The notes: generated by a model from the sequence alone, not told the origin. A stretch of DNA of 42,608 nt from Bacteroidota bacterium (GCA_024638565.1 JAHEKC010000013.1:1-42608); one strand, 5' to 3'; shown: positions 8,041 to 17,564, counted from the stretch's first letter. Program-made: numbers and translations.

Positions 8041-10839
8041 ATGGCAAAAGAAAAAGAAGAAAAGAAACTATTCCTGCTAGACGCAATGGCGCTCATTTAC
8101 CGGGCCTACTTTGCCTTCAGCAATAACCACCGGGTGAATTCCAAGGGGCAGAATACCTCCGCCGTTTTCGGGTTCACCACCACGCTCCTGAGAATGCTCA
8201 AACAGGAGTCGCCCACGCATATTGCAGTGGTCTTCGACACGCCGGAGCCCACCACACGGCACGAAGTGTATGAAGATTACAAGGCCAACAGGGAAGAGAT
8301 ACCAGAGGACCTGGCCGCGGCCATTCCTTATGTCGAAAAGCTGTGCGAAGCTTTCAACATTCCGGTGCTGGCCATGGCGGGCTACGAGGCCGACGACCTG
8401 ATCGGCACGCTGGCGCGCATGGCCGAGAAAAAAGGCTTTACCACGTTTATGATGACACCAGACAAAGATTACGGGCAGCTGGTGGACAAGAACACCTATA
8501 TATACAAGCCTCCGCGTGGTGGCGGCAGCGCCGAGGTAATGGGCGAACGTGAGGTGTGCGACCGATGGGAGATCGAGCGCATCGACCAGGTGATCGACAT
8601 CCTGGGATTGATGGGTGACAAGGTGGATAACATCCCGGGCATCCCGGGCGTGGGGGAGAAAACAGCCATTAAGCTCGTCAAGGCCTATGGAAGCATCGAG
8701 AACCTTTACAAGCATACGGATGACCTCAAGGGCAAACTCAAAGAAAAGGTGGAGAATAACAAGGACCAAGCGCTTCAGTCCAAAATGCTGGCAACCATTA
8801 TTACCGATGTACCTATAAAATTCAATGAAAAGGAGCTCGTGCTAAAACCGGTAGACCCTGTCCGCGTCCGCGCCCTTTTCGCGGAACTGGAATTCCGCAC
8901 CCTCGAAAAACAAGTCCTCGCCGGCGGCAACGGCGCGCCGCCCGTAAACACTGAGCCTGTGCAGCAGTCCATGTTCGGTAGCTTTGATGGCGACGAGGTC
9001 GAAGGCGTGGAATCGACGCCCGGATTCAAGAATATCCACAGCGTGCCGCATCAGTATCACACCGCCGGTACGCCGGCGAGCCGAAGGAAACTCGCTGCCA
9101 TGTTAGCAAAGAAGAAACTTGTTTGTTTCGATACCGAAACTACAGGTGTGGATGCGCATACAGCTGAACTTGTAGGCATTTCTTTTGCGGTCAAGCCTTT
9201 TGAAGCATGGTACGTACCTGTGCCGGAAGGCCGGAAGGAAGCGCTGGAAATACTCGAGGAATTCGTGCCGGTATTCCGGAATGAAAAGATCACCAAGGTA
9301 GGGCAGAACATCAAATACGACCTGGTGGTGTTACAGCATTACGATGTGGAAATCAAGGGGCCCCTTTTCGATACCATGATCGCCCACTTCCTGATCAGGC
9401 CGGAAATGCGGCACAACATGGACATCCTCGCAGAAACATATCTTCAGTACGCACCCGTTTCAATTGAAACACTCATCGGCAAGAAGGGCAAGGGGCAACT
9501 CAGCATGCGGGATGTGCCGGTTGGCGAAGCAGCCGCATACGCAGCCGAGGATGCTGACGTCACCCTGCAGTTGCAGATGCAGTTCAAGCCAATGCTGAAA
9601 GAATCCGGGGTCCAAAAGCTGTTCGACGAGGTGGAGATCCCCCTGATTCCCGTTTTGGCGTCAATGGAAAAAGAAGGTATCCGCCTCGATGGCGACGCCC
9701 TGAACGACCTGTCCGGTAAGCTGGGCCGCGACATCAGGCGAGCGGAAGGGCAGATCCGCAAGATGGCGGGAACGGATTTCAATATCTCGTCACCGAAGCA
9801 GGTAGGCCAGGTGCTGTTCGACCAGCTGAAGATCATGGACAAGCCGCCGAAGACAAAGACCGGCCAGTATTCAACCGCCGAGGATGTGCTGACCAAGATC
9901 GAATCCAGGCATCCTATCATCAAAAAGATCCTCGATTACCGGGAACTGGTAAAGCTCAAGAATACGTACGTGGATGTGCTGCCGCAACTGGTGAACCAGA
10001 AGACGGGAAGAATCCACACGAGCTACAACCAGGTGGTTGCGGTTACGGGTCGCCTCAGCTCGGACAATCCCAACCTGCAAAACATTCCCATCCGCACGGA
10101 AAGGGGGCGTGAGATCCGGAAAGCCTTTATACCCCGGAGTGCGAAATACGTATTGCTGTCGGCCGACTACTCCCAGGTGGAGCTGCGCATCATCGCATCG
10201 CTCAGCGGCGACAAAGGCATGATCAGCGCCTTCAAGAGCGGGGCCGACATTCACGCCGCCACCGCGTCCAAAGTGTATGAGGTGGACATGGAGAATGTCA
10301 CTGCCGAGATGCGGCGCAACGCCAAGATGGTCAACTTCGGTATCATCTACGGGATCTCGGCCTTCGGGCTTGCGGAAAGGCTCAACATCCCGAGAGGCGA
10401 GGCACGGGAGATCATCGATAATTATTTCGCGCAGTACCCGGGCATCAAGTCCTACATGGACCAGAGTATCGAGAATGCGCGCAAGAAGGGATACGTGGAA
10501 ACGCTGCTGGGCCGCCGGCGCTACCTCCGTGATATCAACTCTGCCAATGCCACGGTACGCGGCTTCGCCGAACGGAATGCCATCAACGCACCCATCCAGG
10601 GATCGGCTGCCGACATGATCAAGGTGGCCATGATCAATATCCACCATGACCTGGCAAAAAAGAAAGTGACTTCCCGGATGCTGCTGCAGGTGCATGATGA
10701 ACTGGTATTCGATGTGGCGCGCAATGAACTCGAAGACGTGACGAAGCTCGTAGAGAAGCACATGAAGACGGCTATGAAACTGGACGTTCCGCTGGATGTG
10801 GGCATGGGATCGGGGAAGAACTGGCTGGAAGCGCATTAG
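8041..10839 (+). CDS. polA: DNA polymerase I
   Basis: This 932-aa, three-domain enzyme acts in Okazaki fragment maturation and repair. Residues 1 to about 290 form the 5'-3' flap exonuclease (ADDLIGTLA, IPGVGEKTAIKL). About 340-520 is the 3'-5' proofreading exonuclease, with metal ligands D364 and E366 (CFDTETTG) and GQNIKYDL intact, so proofreading is probably active. The C-terminal part is the polymerase: RLSSDNPNLQNIP, palm Asp709 in DYSQVELR, the fingers helix RRNAKMVNFGIIYG, and Asp886 in QVHDELVFD. Length is normal for the family. The region upstream carries an inverted repeat but no clear -7 box. Confidence 0.97.
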   Translation: MAKEKEEKKLFLLDAMALIYRAYFAFSNNHRVNSKGQNTSAVFGFTTTLLRMLKQESPTHIAVVFDTPEPTTRHEVYEDYKANREEIPEDLAAAIPYVEKLCEAFNIPVLAMAGYEADDLIGTLARMAEKKGFTTFMMTPDKDYGQLVDKNTYIYKPPRGGGSAEVMGEREVCDRWEIERIDQVIDILGLMGDKVDNIPGIPGVGEKTAIKLVKAYGSIENLYKHTDDLKGKLKEKVENNKDQALQSKMLATIITDVPIKFNEKELVLKPVDPVRVRALFAELEFRTLEKQVLAGGNGAPPVNTEPVQQSMFGSFDGDEVEGVESTPGFKNIHSVPHQYHTAGTPASRRKLAAMLAKKKLVCFDTETTGVDAHTAELVGISFAVKPFEAWYVPVPEGRKEALEILEEFVPVFRNEKITKVGQNIKYDLVVLQHYDVEIKGPLFDTMIAHFLIRPEMRHNMDILAETYLQYAPVSIETLIGKKGKGQLSMRDVPVGEAAAYAAEDADVTLQLQMQFKPMLKESGVQKLFDEVEIPLIPVLASMEKEGIRLDGDALNDLSGKLGRDIRRAEGQIRKMAGTDFNISSPKQVGQVLFDQLKIMDKPPKTKTGQYSTAEDVLTKIESRHPIIKKILDYRELVKLKNTYVDVLPQLVNQKTGRIHTSYNQVVAVTGRLSSDNPNLQNIPIRTERGREIRKAFIPRSAKYVLLSADYSQVELRIIASLSGDKGMISAFKSGADIHAATASKVYEVDMENVTAEMRRNAKMVNFGIIYGISAFGLAERLNIPRGEAREIIDNYFAQYPGIKSYMDQSIENARKKGYVETLLGRRRYLRDINSANATVRGFAERNAINAPIQGSAADMIKVAMINIHHDLAKKKVTSRMLLQVHDELVFDVARNELEDVTKLVEKHMKTAMKLDVPLDVGMGSGKNWLEAH

Positions 10840-10903
10840 GGAAGACGAGGAGTGCATGCAAAGACAAGTATGTTATCCGGGGATTTGCTCATGCATTCGA
10901 CAA

Positions 10904-10929
10904 GCGGCAGTCGGCAGCGGCAGTCGGCA
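10904..10929. repeat. 13-bp tandem repeat, two copies
   Basis: GCGGCAGTCGGCA occurs twice head to tail with no mismatch. It is related to GGCAGTGGCAGT, found at 7861-7872 and 7988-7999 upstream of polA. Confidence 0.8.
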
Positions 10930-10995
10930 GGAGCGAACGATAGATCATGAACGGCAATCTGTGATCCGTTATCCCTGTCCGCAGGCAGGGGAGAC

Positions 10996-11029
10996 GTCAT
11001 TGCGAGGAGCGAAGCAACGCGGCAATCTC
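10996..11029. repeat. Dispersed intergenic repeat element (GTCATTGCGAGGAGCG type)
   Basis: The element begins GTCATTGCGAGGAGCGAAGC and ends GCGGCAATCTC, with partly complementary ends (CATTGC against GCAATC). I recall very similar sequences as dispersed intergenic repeats in many unrelated bacterial genomes. That is from memory, not a search. Only one copy was noticed in this window. Confidence 0.6.
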
Positions 11030-11204
11030 CAATTGTGAAGAGTGAAAAGGATGAAGGTTGAGGTTGCCAATAAAGCTCAACTCTTGACCTTCAACTATTA
11101 ACAATATTGTTACAGCGAACTCCTGCCCGAACGCCACATGGCGGGCGGGTTGAACCTCGAACCTTGCACTGTTTACAAAAACCCGAAAACCTTATTCCAA
11201 TATT

Positions 11205-11882
11205 ATGCCAACAGCGACCTTAACCCCCGTCTCCAGGTCCACCCTGGACTTCCTGCGCAAACTCAAAAAAAACAACAACCGGCCCTGGTTCGACAAGAAC
11301 AGGGATGCCTACGTGGCCGCAAAAGAGAACATGGAGGCGTTCACCGCTTCATTGATCGAAACGTTGTCGAAAAAGGACCAGAAGCTGAAAGGCCTGGCCC
11401 CGAAGGATTGCCTGTTCCGGATCTTCCGGGATGTGCGGTTCTCGAAAAACAAGGACCCGTATAAAACATCCTTCGGTACGGTCATCAGCCCCGGCGGCAG
11501 GAAGTCGGAGCGTGCAGGATTTTATTTCCACGTGGAGCCGGGCAAGAGCTTTATTGCAGGGGGCCGTTGGATGCCATCACCTGACCACCTGAAGGAGATT
11601 CGCAAGGAGGTCTATTACAACGCGCCGGCTTTTAAGCGTATACTGAATGCGGCTGCTTTCAAAAAGCGTTTTGGCTCACTGCACGATGCCAAACTGAAAC
11701 TGGCCCCTAAGGGTTTTGACAAGGAATTCAAAGATATCGAGTTGCTGAAATACACCAGCTACATGGCGGACTGCCCCGTACCGGAAAGCGTCCTGACTTC
11801 CCGTTCCGTTTTCAAGCGCGTGACGGATACGTACCGTGAAATGGCGCCATTGCTGAAATTCCTGAACAACGCCACACATTAG
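11205..11882 (+). CDS. DUF2461 family protein
   Basis: This 225-aa protein matches the DUF2461 (TIGR02453-type) family. Visible features are the N-terminal LDFLRKLKKNNNRPWFDKNRDAY split over residues 14-36, the basic central RIFRDVRFSKNKDPYKT, and GFYFHVEPGKSFIAGGRWMPSPDHL. The family is widespread in Bacteroidota and its biochemical role is unknown. The many basic residues in the central motif would suit binding of a polyanion, which is inference only. It ends convergently with the GH92-like gene, the two stops sharing TTAG at 11879-11882. Confidence 0.88.
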   Translation: MPTATLTPVSRSTLDFLRKLKKNNNRPWFDKNRDAYVAAKENMEAFTASLIETLSKKDQKLKGLAPKDCLFRIFRDVRFSKNKDPYKTSFGTVISPGGRKSERAGFYFHVEPGKSFIAGGRWMPSPDHLKEIRKEVYYNAPAFKRILNAAAFKKRFGSLHDAKLKLAPKGFDKEFKDIELLKYTSYMADCPVPESVLTSRSVFKRVTDTYREMAPLLKFLNNATH

Positions 11883-14476
11883 TCGATAGAAACTTCGTCA
11901 ATCAGCATCAACCTGTCATGCAGGCTGCCGGAGCTGTCCGCTGCAACAGCCCGCATTTTGACATATCGCGTAGTCGTGGGTTCGATCTCCCCTGAAAGCC
12001 GCTCCACGTACGCGCCTGTACCCTGCCTTGCCGCGGATTTCAACCGCAGGATTTCGCTAAAGAGCGTGCCATCGCCCGAAAGGGAAAACACCACTTCCCC
12101 GGGCGGCATGGCATGTATGTCATCACGGGACAGGAACCCCGCCGCCAGCCGGCGTATTTCCGTTTCCTTGCCCAGGTCTATCACGCATTCGATTTCATTC
12201 CCCAGGCAGCCCCGCCAGCGATGTCCGGCAAGAGTTGTGTCACCCTGCAGGCCGTCGATTAGCGCTTCCGGCCCGCCTGCGGTGAATGGGGGCACGCCGC
12301 ACGGTTCCGTGCGGATGTGACGATCAGGGTAGGGCAGCAGCCGGAAATCGGCACTTACATGGGGGCTTTCATTGCCCTGTCTGTCGATTACAAATGCCGT
12401 GACCCTGGCGGAGCGATTCAGCTCCAGCGGCCCGCTATAGGATTCGATCTCGCTACCGGCCCCTGAAATAATATACCGGATCTCCGCCCCCGGCACAAGG
12501 GAAGAAATCGAAACACGGCAAACAGCATCAAAGTACAAGCCCCCTGATTCAATGACCGGTGCCGGCAGGTATGGCGCGCCTTTCACATACGCAGACGGGA
12601 AGCACCGGTACCGCGTGCCGAACCGTCCGGTTAGCGAATCCGTGAGGTAAACGGCAAAATCGCCACCCATGAGGATGTCGTTATGCTGCATGTAGGAGTT
12701 GTAGAATGGCATGCCACGCAGGGAGGCGCTGTCGATATACACACGCCCCTGGCCCGTGTTGGCGGTCATGAGAAAGTCTCTGCCGTTTTCCAAATGGATA
12801 ACAGTGGTGTCGAACCGCGGACAGGACATGGCATAAATTCCCGTGCCCGGCGTGACGGGGTACATGCCCAGGCTTGCAAAAACGAGCCACGCATCGCCGG
12901 CCCGGGTGACATGGGATCCATAGATACGTTCATCCAGCAAAAGTCTTGCGGCATCCTGGGCCTTGCCGGGACGCGGAACATAATTGTACAGGTAGGGTAA
13001 AAATCCGGCGAATGGTTCGTGGTGCGGCGCCGACTCATGCCGGTGAGCGGACAGGTTCCCGAAAAGGCTGTCGAGCGCCAGCTCGAACGGCATTTCGCCA
13101 CCCATCATACGCATCTGCGCGGTCAGGTCATGGAGTGCTGCCACCGGGACATGGTCCGTCACGTCAGGCCAGCCTCCGTTGAAACGCGGGCGGATGCGCG
13201 CGGAAACGGGATCGAACAGGTTTTTCCAGGATTTCGCCCGTTTCATCCATTTCTTTTCATCATCGCGGCGTTCGATGATCGCGCTGACGCGCGCCACACA
13301 CCAGTCCTCCAGCGCGAACTGCATGGTCCGGGCCACGGCATGTGTCGCGTCCTCCCGTGACACGAAACCCTGATCCAGGTATGAATTCATGCCATCGCGT
13401 GACCGCGCGTTGGAAAAGCCCTTCATGGCCTCCTGTGCTTTTTCGAGATCGAAATTCCAGTTGCCGGTGAGGATGGCATCCCCAACGGATGCGAGTACGG
13501 AATGGCCATACAGCACCTGTTCGCCATTGGCCGGGCTACCGGCTTCCGTCCGGGCGACAAAGGTCCGAACGAAATGTGCGGCCTTTTTCTTGCTGATGAT
13601 ATTCAGCAGCGGGTTCCAGGAAGCAGGAGCCTCATGCATGGGTGCCGCGGTGTAATAGTCAAAGCCGTCTGTCTTTTGTACGGTGCCGCCGGGCCGAAGG
13701 TAGCTGCCGTTGGCGTCGCTGTAAAGGCTGGGGCGGAGGAAGCAACGGTGCAGCGCTGCATAGAATGCCGCGCGAAGGCCGGGGTCGCCGGCCCGGATAT
13801 CGATTTTTGAGAGTTCGCGCTCCCAGGCTTTTTCCGCGCCTTCACGGATCATGTCGAAGTCCCAGCCCGGCATTTCAGCATGCATGTTCGCCACTGCGTT
13901 TTCTGCACCCACAGATGACAGTGCCACCTTGATGCGAAGCGGCTCCATGCCCGGGGCGAAGCGAAACCGTGCCGGTGCGCCGGCCGCAATGACTGTATCG
14001 GTAAATGATGCTGAAAATGATATATGCACATGAAAGGAGTACGCCCCCTGTTCCACATGAGCAGTGACCGTTTGCCTGTCCCGGATCCGGAGGGTGCTGC
14101 TTCCCCCCTGGCCCTGCAGGGCAATTGCGATCCGGGGTTCCGCTTTTGCATCGAAAGTATAGCGATGCATGGCCACGCGCCGTGCGGCCGTCAGCTCTGC
14201 ACGTACACTCTGAAAGTCCGCCCTGTAATAGCCGGGCAGGGCCTGCTCGCCGGGCGCTGCCTCGCTGCCATGCAGCACCGGCGACACAAGAATGTCCGTA
14301 TGGCCGTTGCCCGTGTGGCTGAACACGGCCGGCCCGGCTCCTTCCCGGGGACCCGGCTGTACCATCCCGAACGGGCGGCCCGCCGCATGGCGCTGCCGCT
14401 CCTGGGCATGCGACCCTGATGACAGCCATAACAAGGCCGCGCACCATGCCGCATGCAGCACAGGTAAGCGTATCAT
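11879..14476 (-). CDS. GH92-like secreted protein with degenerate active-site motifs, plus C-terminal accessory domains
   Basis: This 865-aa protein has a signal peptide (cleavage near SHAQ, residue 24). The body is glycoside hydrolase family 92 (exo-alpha-mannosidase) by fold: an N-terminal sandwich, then DATHAVARTMQFALEDWC, FLPYLYNYVPRPGKAQ, and AWLVFASLGMYPVTPGTGIY with DTTVIHLENG. After it come a chitobiase/FN3-like segment (AEIRYIISGAG, about residue 680) and an F5/8-type discoidin-like domain (about 740-865). As I recall the family, WDTFR, GNET, the NAWQY stretch and the NDDCG catalytic-base loop are conserved, but they are replaced here (MHEAP, NGEQ, missing, SHVTR). Enzyme activity is therefore doubtful. 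It could be a lectin-like or altered-specificity relative. Confidence 0.78.
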   Translation of the reverse strand: MIRLPVLHAAWCAALLWLSSGSHAQERQRHAAGRPFGMVQPGPREGAGPAVFSHTGNGHTDILVSPVLHGSEAAPGEQALPGYYRADFQSVRAELTAARRVAMHRYTFDAKAEPRIAIALQGQGGSSTLRIRDRQTVTAHVEQGAYSFHVHISFSASFTDTVIAAGAPARFRFAPGMEPLRIKVALSSVGAENAVANMHAEMPGWDFDMIREGAEKAWERELSKIDIRAGDPGLRAAFYAALHRCFLRPSLYSDANGSYLRPGGTVQKTDGFDYYTAAPMHEAPASWNPLLNIISKKKAAHFVRTFVARTEAGSPANGEQVLYGHSVLASVGDAILTGNWNFDLEKAQEAMKGFSNARSRDGMNSYLDQGFVSREDATHAVARTMQFALEDWCVARVSAIIERRDDEKKWMKRAKSWKNLFDPVSARIRPRFNGGWPDVTDHVPVAALHDLTAQMRMMGGEMPFELALDSLFGNLSAHRHESAPHHEPFAGFLPYLYNYVPRPGKAQDAARLLLDERIYGSHVTRAGDAWLVFASLGMYPVTPGTGIYAMSCPRFDTTVIHLENGRDFLMTANTGQGRVYIDSASLRGMPFYNSYMQHNDILMGGDFAVYLTDSLTGRFGTRYRCFPSAYVKGAPYLPAPVIESGGLYFDAVCRVSISSLVPGAEIRYIISGAGSEIESYSGPLELNRSARVTAFVIDRQGNESPHVSADFRLLPYPDRHIRTEPCGVPPFTAGGPEALIDGLQGDTTLAGHRWRGCLGNEIECVIDLGKETEIRRLAAGFLSRDDIHAMPPGEVVFSLSGDGTLFSEILRLKSAARQGTGAYVERLSGEIEPTTTRYVKMRAVAADSSGSLHDRLMLIDEVSID

Positions 14477-14597
14477 CCAAACAAAATAACAAAATATTTG
14501 CCCTGATTATCACCGGCCACGTCACAGGCGCTTTTATTCCCGCACCTGGTTGATTATATTACAACCTCTTTATTGATTGTATAACAATCTTTCCCCG

Positions 14598-17564
14598 ATG
14601 TATATAAACTGCCACTCCTGGTTCAGTTTCAAGTACGGAACCATGGATCCGGAAGCGTTACTGCGGGAGGCGAAGCAAAAGGATATTGCCTGCCTGGCGC
14701 TGACGGACATCAACAACACGTCGGGCATCCTGGACTTTGCCCGGCTGGCGCCCAGGTACGGTGTCCGGCCCGTGGCGGGCATCGACTTCCGTCACGGTGT
14801 ATGCCAGCGTTTTATCGGTCTCGCCAGGAACAACGACGGGTTCCGCGAGCTGAACGATTTTTTGTCGTTCCACCTGCACGGCAGGGAGCCCATCCCCGAA
14901 AGGGCGCCGTATTTCAAGAACGCGTACATCGTCTATCCTTTCGGCCGGGCACCTGCCACCTTGCGCGAAAACGAATTCACCGGCGTCCGGCCTGCCGACC
15001 TGTTCCGTTTCACCACGGCGCGGTGCGGCGGCCTGCCCGCCGGGAAGGCGGTCATGCTTTTCCCCGTCACCTTCCGCGACCGCAAGGATTACAATACCCA
15101 CCGGCTGTTGCGGGCCATCGGCCTGAACAGCCTGCTTCGCAAAGTGCCACCAGGTGAATTTGCCGGGCCGGAAGCCGTGATGCTGCACCGGTACGAACTC
15201 ATCAAGCTTTTTGGCGATTACCCCCGGCTGATCGACAATACGCTGCGGCTGCTCGATGGCTGCGCGGCCGACTTCGCCTTCGGGACAAACAAGAACAAGA
15301 AAACTTTTACGGGCAACCTGTACGAAGACGAGCTGCTGCTGCAACGGCTGTGCAGGAAAAACCTGGCATACCGCTACCCCGACGCGGGGCCGGAAGTCCG
15401 GGAGCGGTACGAGAAGGAGATCCGGGTCATCACCGACCTGGGGTTCGCGTCCTACTTTCTCATCAACCACGACATCGTCCGGTACGCGCGGCACAAAGGG
15501 TACTTTTATGTGGGGCGGGGCAGCGGCGCCAACAGCATGGTGGCCTACCTGCTGCGCATCACGGACGTGGATCCCATCGAGCTGGATCTCTACTTCGAGC
15601 GGTTCATCAACGCCTACCGCACCAGCCCGCCCGATTTCGACCTCGACTTCTCATGGAAAGACCGCGACGACGTGATCCGCTATATCTTTCATGAACACGG
15701 GAAGGCATACGTGGCGCAGCTGGCCACCTACAGCACGTTCCAGGCGAATGCCGTGGTGCGCGAGCTGGGTAAGGTGTTCGGCCTGCCCGCGCGGGAGATT
15801 GACGCGCTGGGCAGGAACCGGCGCCTGCCGCCCGCGCACCGGGCGGATACTAATGACCGGGTTACCCGCGCCATACAGGAGTACGGGCAGCGGCTGATCG
15901 ACTTCCCGGCACACCTGAGCGTGCATGCGGGCGGCATCCTGATATCCGAACGCCCCGTTCACTATTACACGGCCACGGAAGTGCCGCCCAAGGGCTTCCC
16001 CATCACGCAATTCAGCATGCTGGAAGCCGAAGACGTGGGGTTGTACAAGTTTGACATCCTGTCGCAGCGCGGGCTGGGACATATCAAAGACGCCGTGGAG
16101 CTCGTGAAGGAAAACCGCAACACGGAAGTCGACATCCACGACGTAACGCGATTCAAGCGCGACGAAAAGGTGCGTGAACGGCTGCGCGATGCCCGCTGCA
16201 TGGGCTGCTTCTATATTGAATCGCCCGCCATGCGCGGCCTGCTCAAAAAACTGCAGGTCGACAGCTACCTCGGACTGGTAGCCGCCAGCTCCATCATCCG
16301 GCCGGGCGTGGCCTCGTCGGGCATGATGCGCGAGTACATCCTCCGCTTCCGCGGGATGAAACCCACGTACGAAACGCCGAAAGCCATCCTCGATATCCTG
16401 GGGGATACCTATGGCGTGATGGTGTACCAGGAGGACGTGATCAAGGTGGCGCATTATTTCGCGGGGCTGACGCTGGGGGAGGCCGACATGCTGCGGCGCG
16501 GCATGAGCGGCAAGTACCGCGGACGGGCGGAATTCAAAAAGGTGGAGGAGAAGTTTTTTTCGAACTGCGAGGCCAAAGGGTACCCCGGCGAAGTGACGCG
16601 CGAGGTATGGCGGCAAATCGAGAGCTTCGCCGGCTATGCCTTCTCCAAGGGGCACAGTGCATCGTATGCCGTGGAAAGCTACCAGAGCCTGTTCCTCAAG
16701 GCGCACTACCCGCTGGAGCATATGACAGCCGTCATCAACAACTTCGGCGGTTTTTACCGGACCGAGTTCTACGTGCATGAAGCACGTATGCTTGGCGCCT
16801 GCGTACACGCCCCCGACATTAACCATGGTGAATACCTGGCCTCGCTTCGCGGCCGCGACCTTTACCTGGGCTTCGTGCACATGGCTGAACTGGAAAAACA
16901 GACCGCCGACCGGCTCCTGCGCGAACGGGCTGCCCGCGGTGCGTTCGCCTCGCTGGAAGATTTCATGCGGCGCGTGGAGGTTGCCGTCGAACAGCTGCGC
17001 ATCCTCATCCGCGCGGGCGCTTTTCGCTTTACCGGGCGTACCAAGAAACAACTGCTGTGGGATATCCATGCCATCCTGGGCGCCGCACGCAAGACCCGCA
17101 CGGAGAAGGAGCTGTTTGAAACGGGCCCGCGCTCCTTCCGGCTTCCCGACCTGCTGCACACACCGCTCGACGATGCCTGGGATGAAACGGAGATCCTCGG
17201 GTTCCCGCTGTCCTCACCCTTCGACATGCTGACCCGCCCCGTAAGCGCACCACCCGCCACGGCCCCAAAGGCAGGGGAGAAGGTCGCCGTGGCCGGCTAC
17301 CTGGTCACCACCAAGCGTACCCGCACCAAACACGGTGAGCTCATGGCCTTCGGCACCTTCCTCGACTGCGAGGGCCGCTTTTTCGATACCACCCATTTCC
17401 CGAAGGTGAATGCACGGTACCCGTTCCGCGGCAGGGGCTGCTACATGATCAAAGGGCGTGTCGATGAAGAGTTCGGCTTCCAGAGCATCACGGTATCTGA
17501 AATGCACCGGCTCGACATGAAGGAACGCGGCAAGGAAAGCCGCCAGCCGGGCGTGAAGTCGTAG
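14598..17564 (+). CDS. DnaE2-type (short) DNA polymerase III alpha subunit
   Basis: This 988-aa C-family polymerase starts MYINCHSWFSFKYGTM. The PHP domain has lost metal ligands (INCH for HxHxxYS, ALTDINNT for ALTDHGN), as in DnaE2 forms rather than the main replicase. The polymerase site is intact: GRGSGANSMVAYLLR, PDFDLDF (residues 345-351), and KFDILSQRGLGHI for the third Asp. A helix-hairpin-helix part and a C-terminal OB fold (VAVAGYLVTTKRTRTKHGELMAFGTF) complete it. Such copies usually act in error-prone translesion synthesis with ImuA/ImuB, but neither is adjacent. ATG 14598 is preferred over an upstream TTG at 14577. Confidence 0.88.
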   Translation: MYINCHSWFSFKYGTMDPEALLREAKQKDIACLALTDINNTSGILDFARLAPRYGVRPVAGIDFRHGVCQRFIGLARNNDGFRELNDFLSFHLHGREPIPERAPYFKNAYIVYPFGRAPATLRENEFTGVRPADLFRFTTARCGGLPAGKAVMLFPVTFRDRKDYNTHRLLRAIGLNSLLRKVPPGEFAGPEAVMLHRYELIKLFGDYPRLIDNTLRLLDGCAADFAFGTNKNKKTFTGNLYEDELLLQRLCRKNLAYRYPDAGPEVRERYEKEIRVITDLGFASYFLINHDIVRYARHKGYFYVGRGSGANSMVAYLLRITDVDPIELDLYFERFINAYRTSPPDFDLDFSWKDRDDVIRYIFHEHGKAYVAQLATYSTFQANAVVRELGKVFGLPAREIDALGRNRRLPPAHRADTNDRVTRAIQEYGQRLIDFPAHLSVHAGGILISERPVHYYTATEVPPKGFPITQFSMLEAEDVGLYKFDILSQRGLGHIKDAVELVKENRNTEVDIHDVTRFKRDEKVRERLRDARCMGCFYIESPAMRGLLKKLQVDSYLGLVAASSIIRPGVASSGMMREYILRFRGMKPTYETPKAILDILGDTYGVMVYQEDVIKVAHYFAGLTLGEADMLRRGMSGKYRGRAEFKKVEEKFFSNCEAKGYPGEVTREVWRQIESFAGYAFSKGHSASYAVESYQSLFLKAHYPLEHMTAVINNFGGFYRTEFYVHEARMLGACVHAPDINHGEYLASLRGRDLYLGFVHMAELEKQTADRLLRERAARGAFASLEDFMRRVEVAVEQLRILIRAGAFRFTGRTKKQLLWDIHAILGAARKTRTEKELFETGPRSFRLPDLLHTPLDDAWDETEILGFPLSSPFDMLTRPVSAPPATAPKAGEKVAVAGYLVTTKRTRTKHGELMAFGTFLDCEGRFFDTTHFPKVNARYPFRGRGCYMIKGRVDEEFGFQSITVSEMHRLDMKERGKESRQPGVKS

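Larger units (their letters stand above)
10840..11204. other. Intergenic region rich in small repeats (365 bp)
   Basis: No gene was recognised. The spacer is a patchwork: a 13-bp perfect tandem repeat (10904-10929), a CCTG-TCCG-CAGG palindrome (10974-10985), a 34-bp dispersed-repeat-like element (10996-11029), and AAGGTTGAGGTT-type words near 11053 and, inverted, near 11153. An 80-aa open frame running through it (10796-11038) has no protein-like features. Confidence 0.6.

Noticed and set aside
10796-11038. 80-aa ORF after polA
   Set aside because: It overlaps the polA end and runs through tandem and dispersed repeats, and its composition is not protein-like.
11879-14476. Polysaccharide utilisation locus around the GH92-like gene
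   Set aside because: No SusC/SusD pair, sulfatase, sensor or other glycosidase is adjacent, and the neighbours are DUF2461 and dnaE2.
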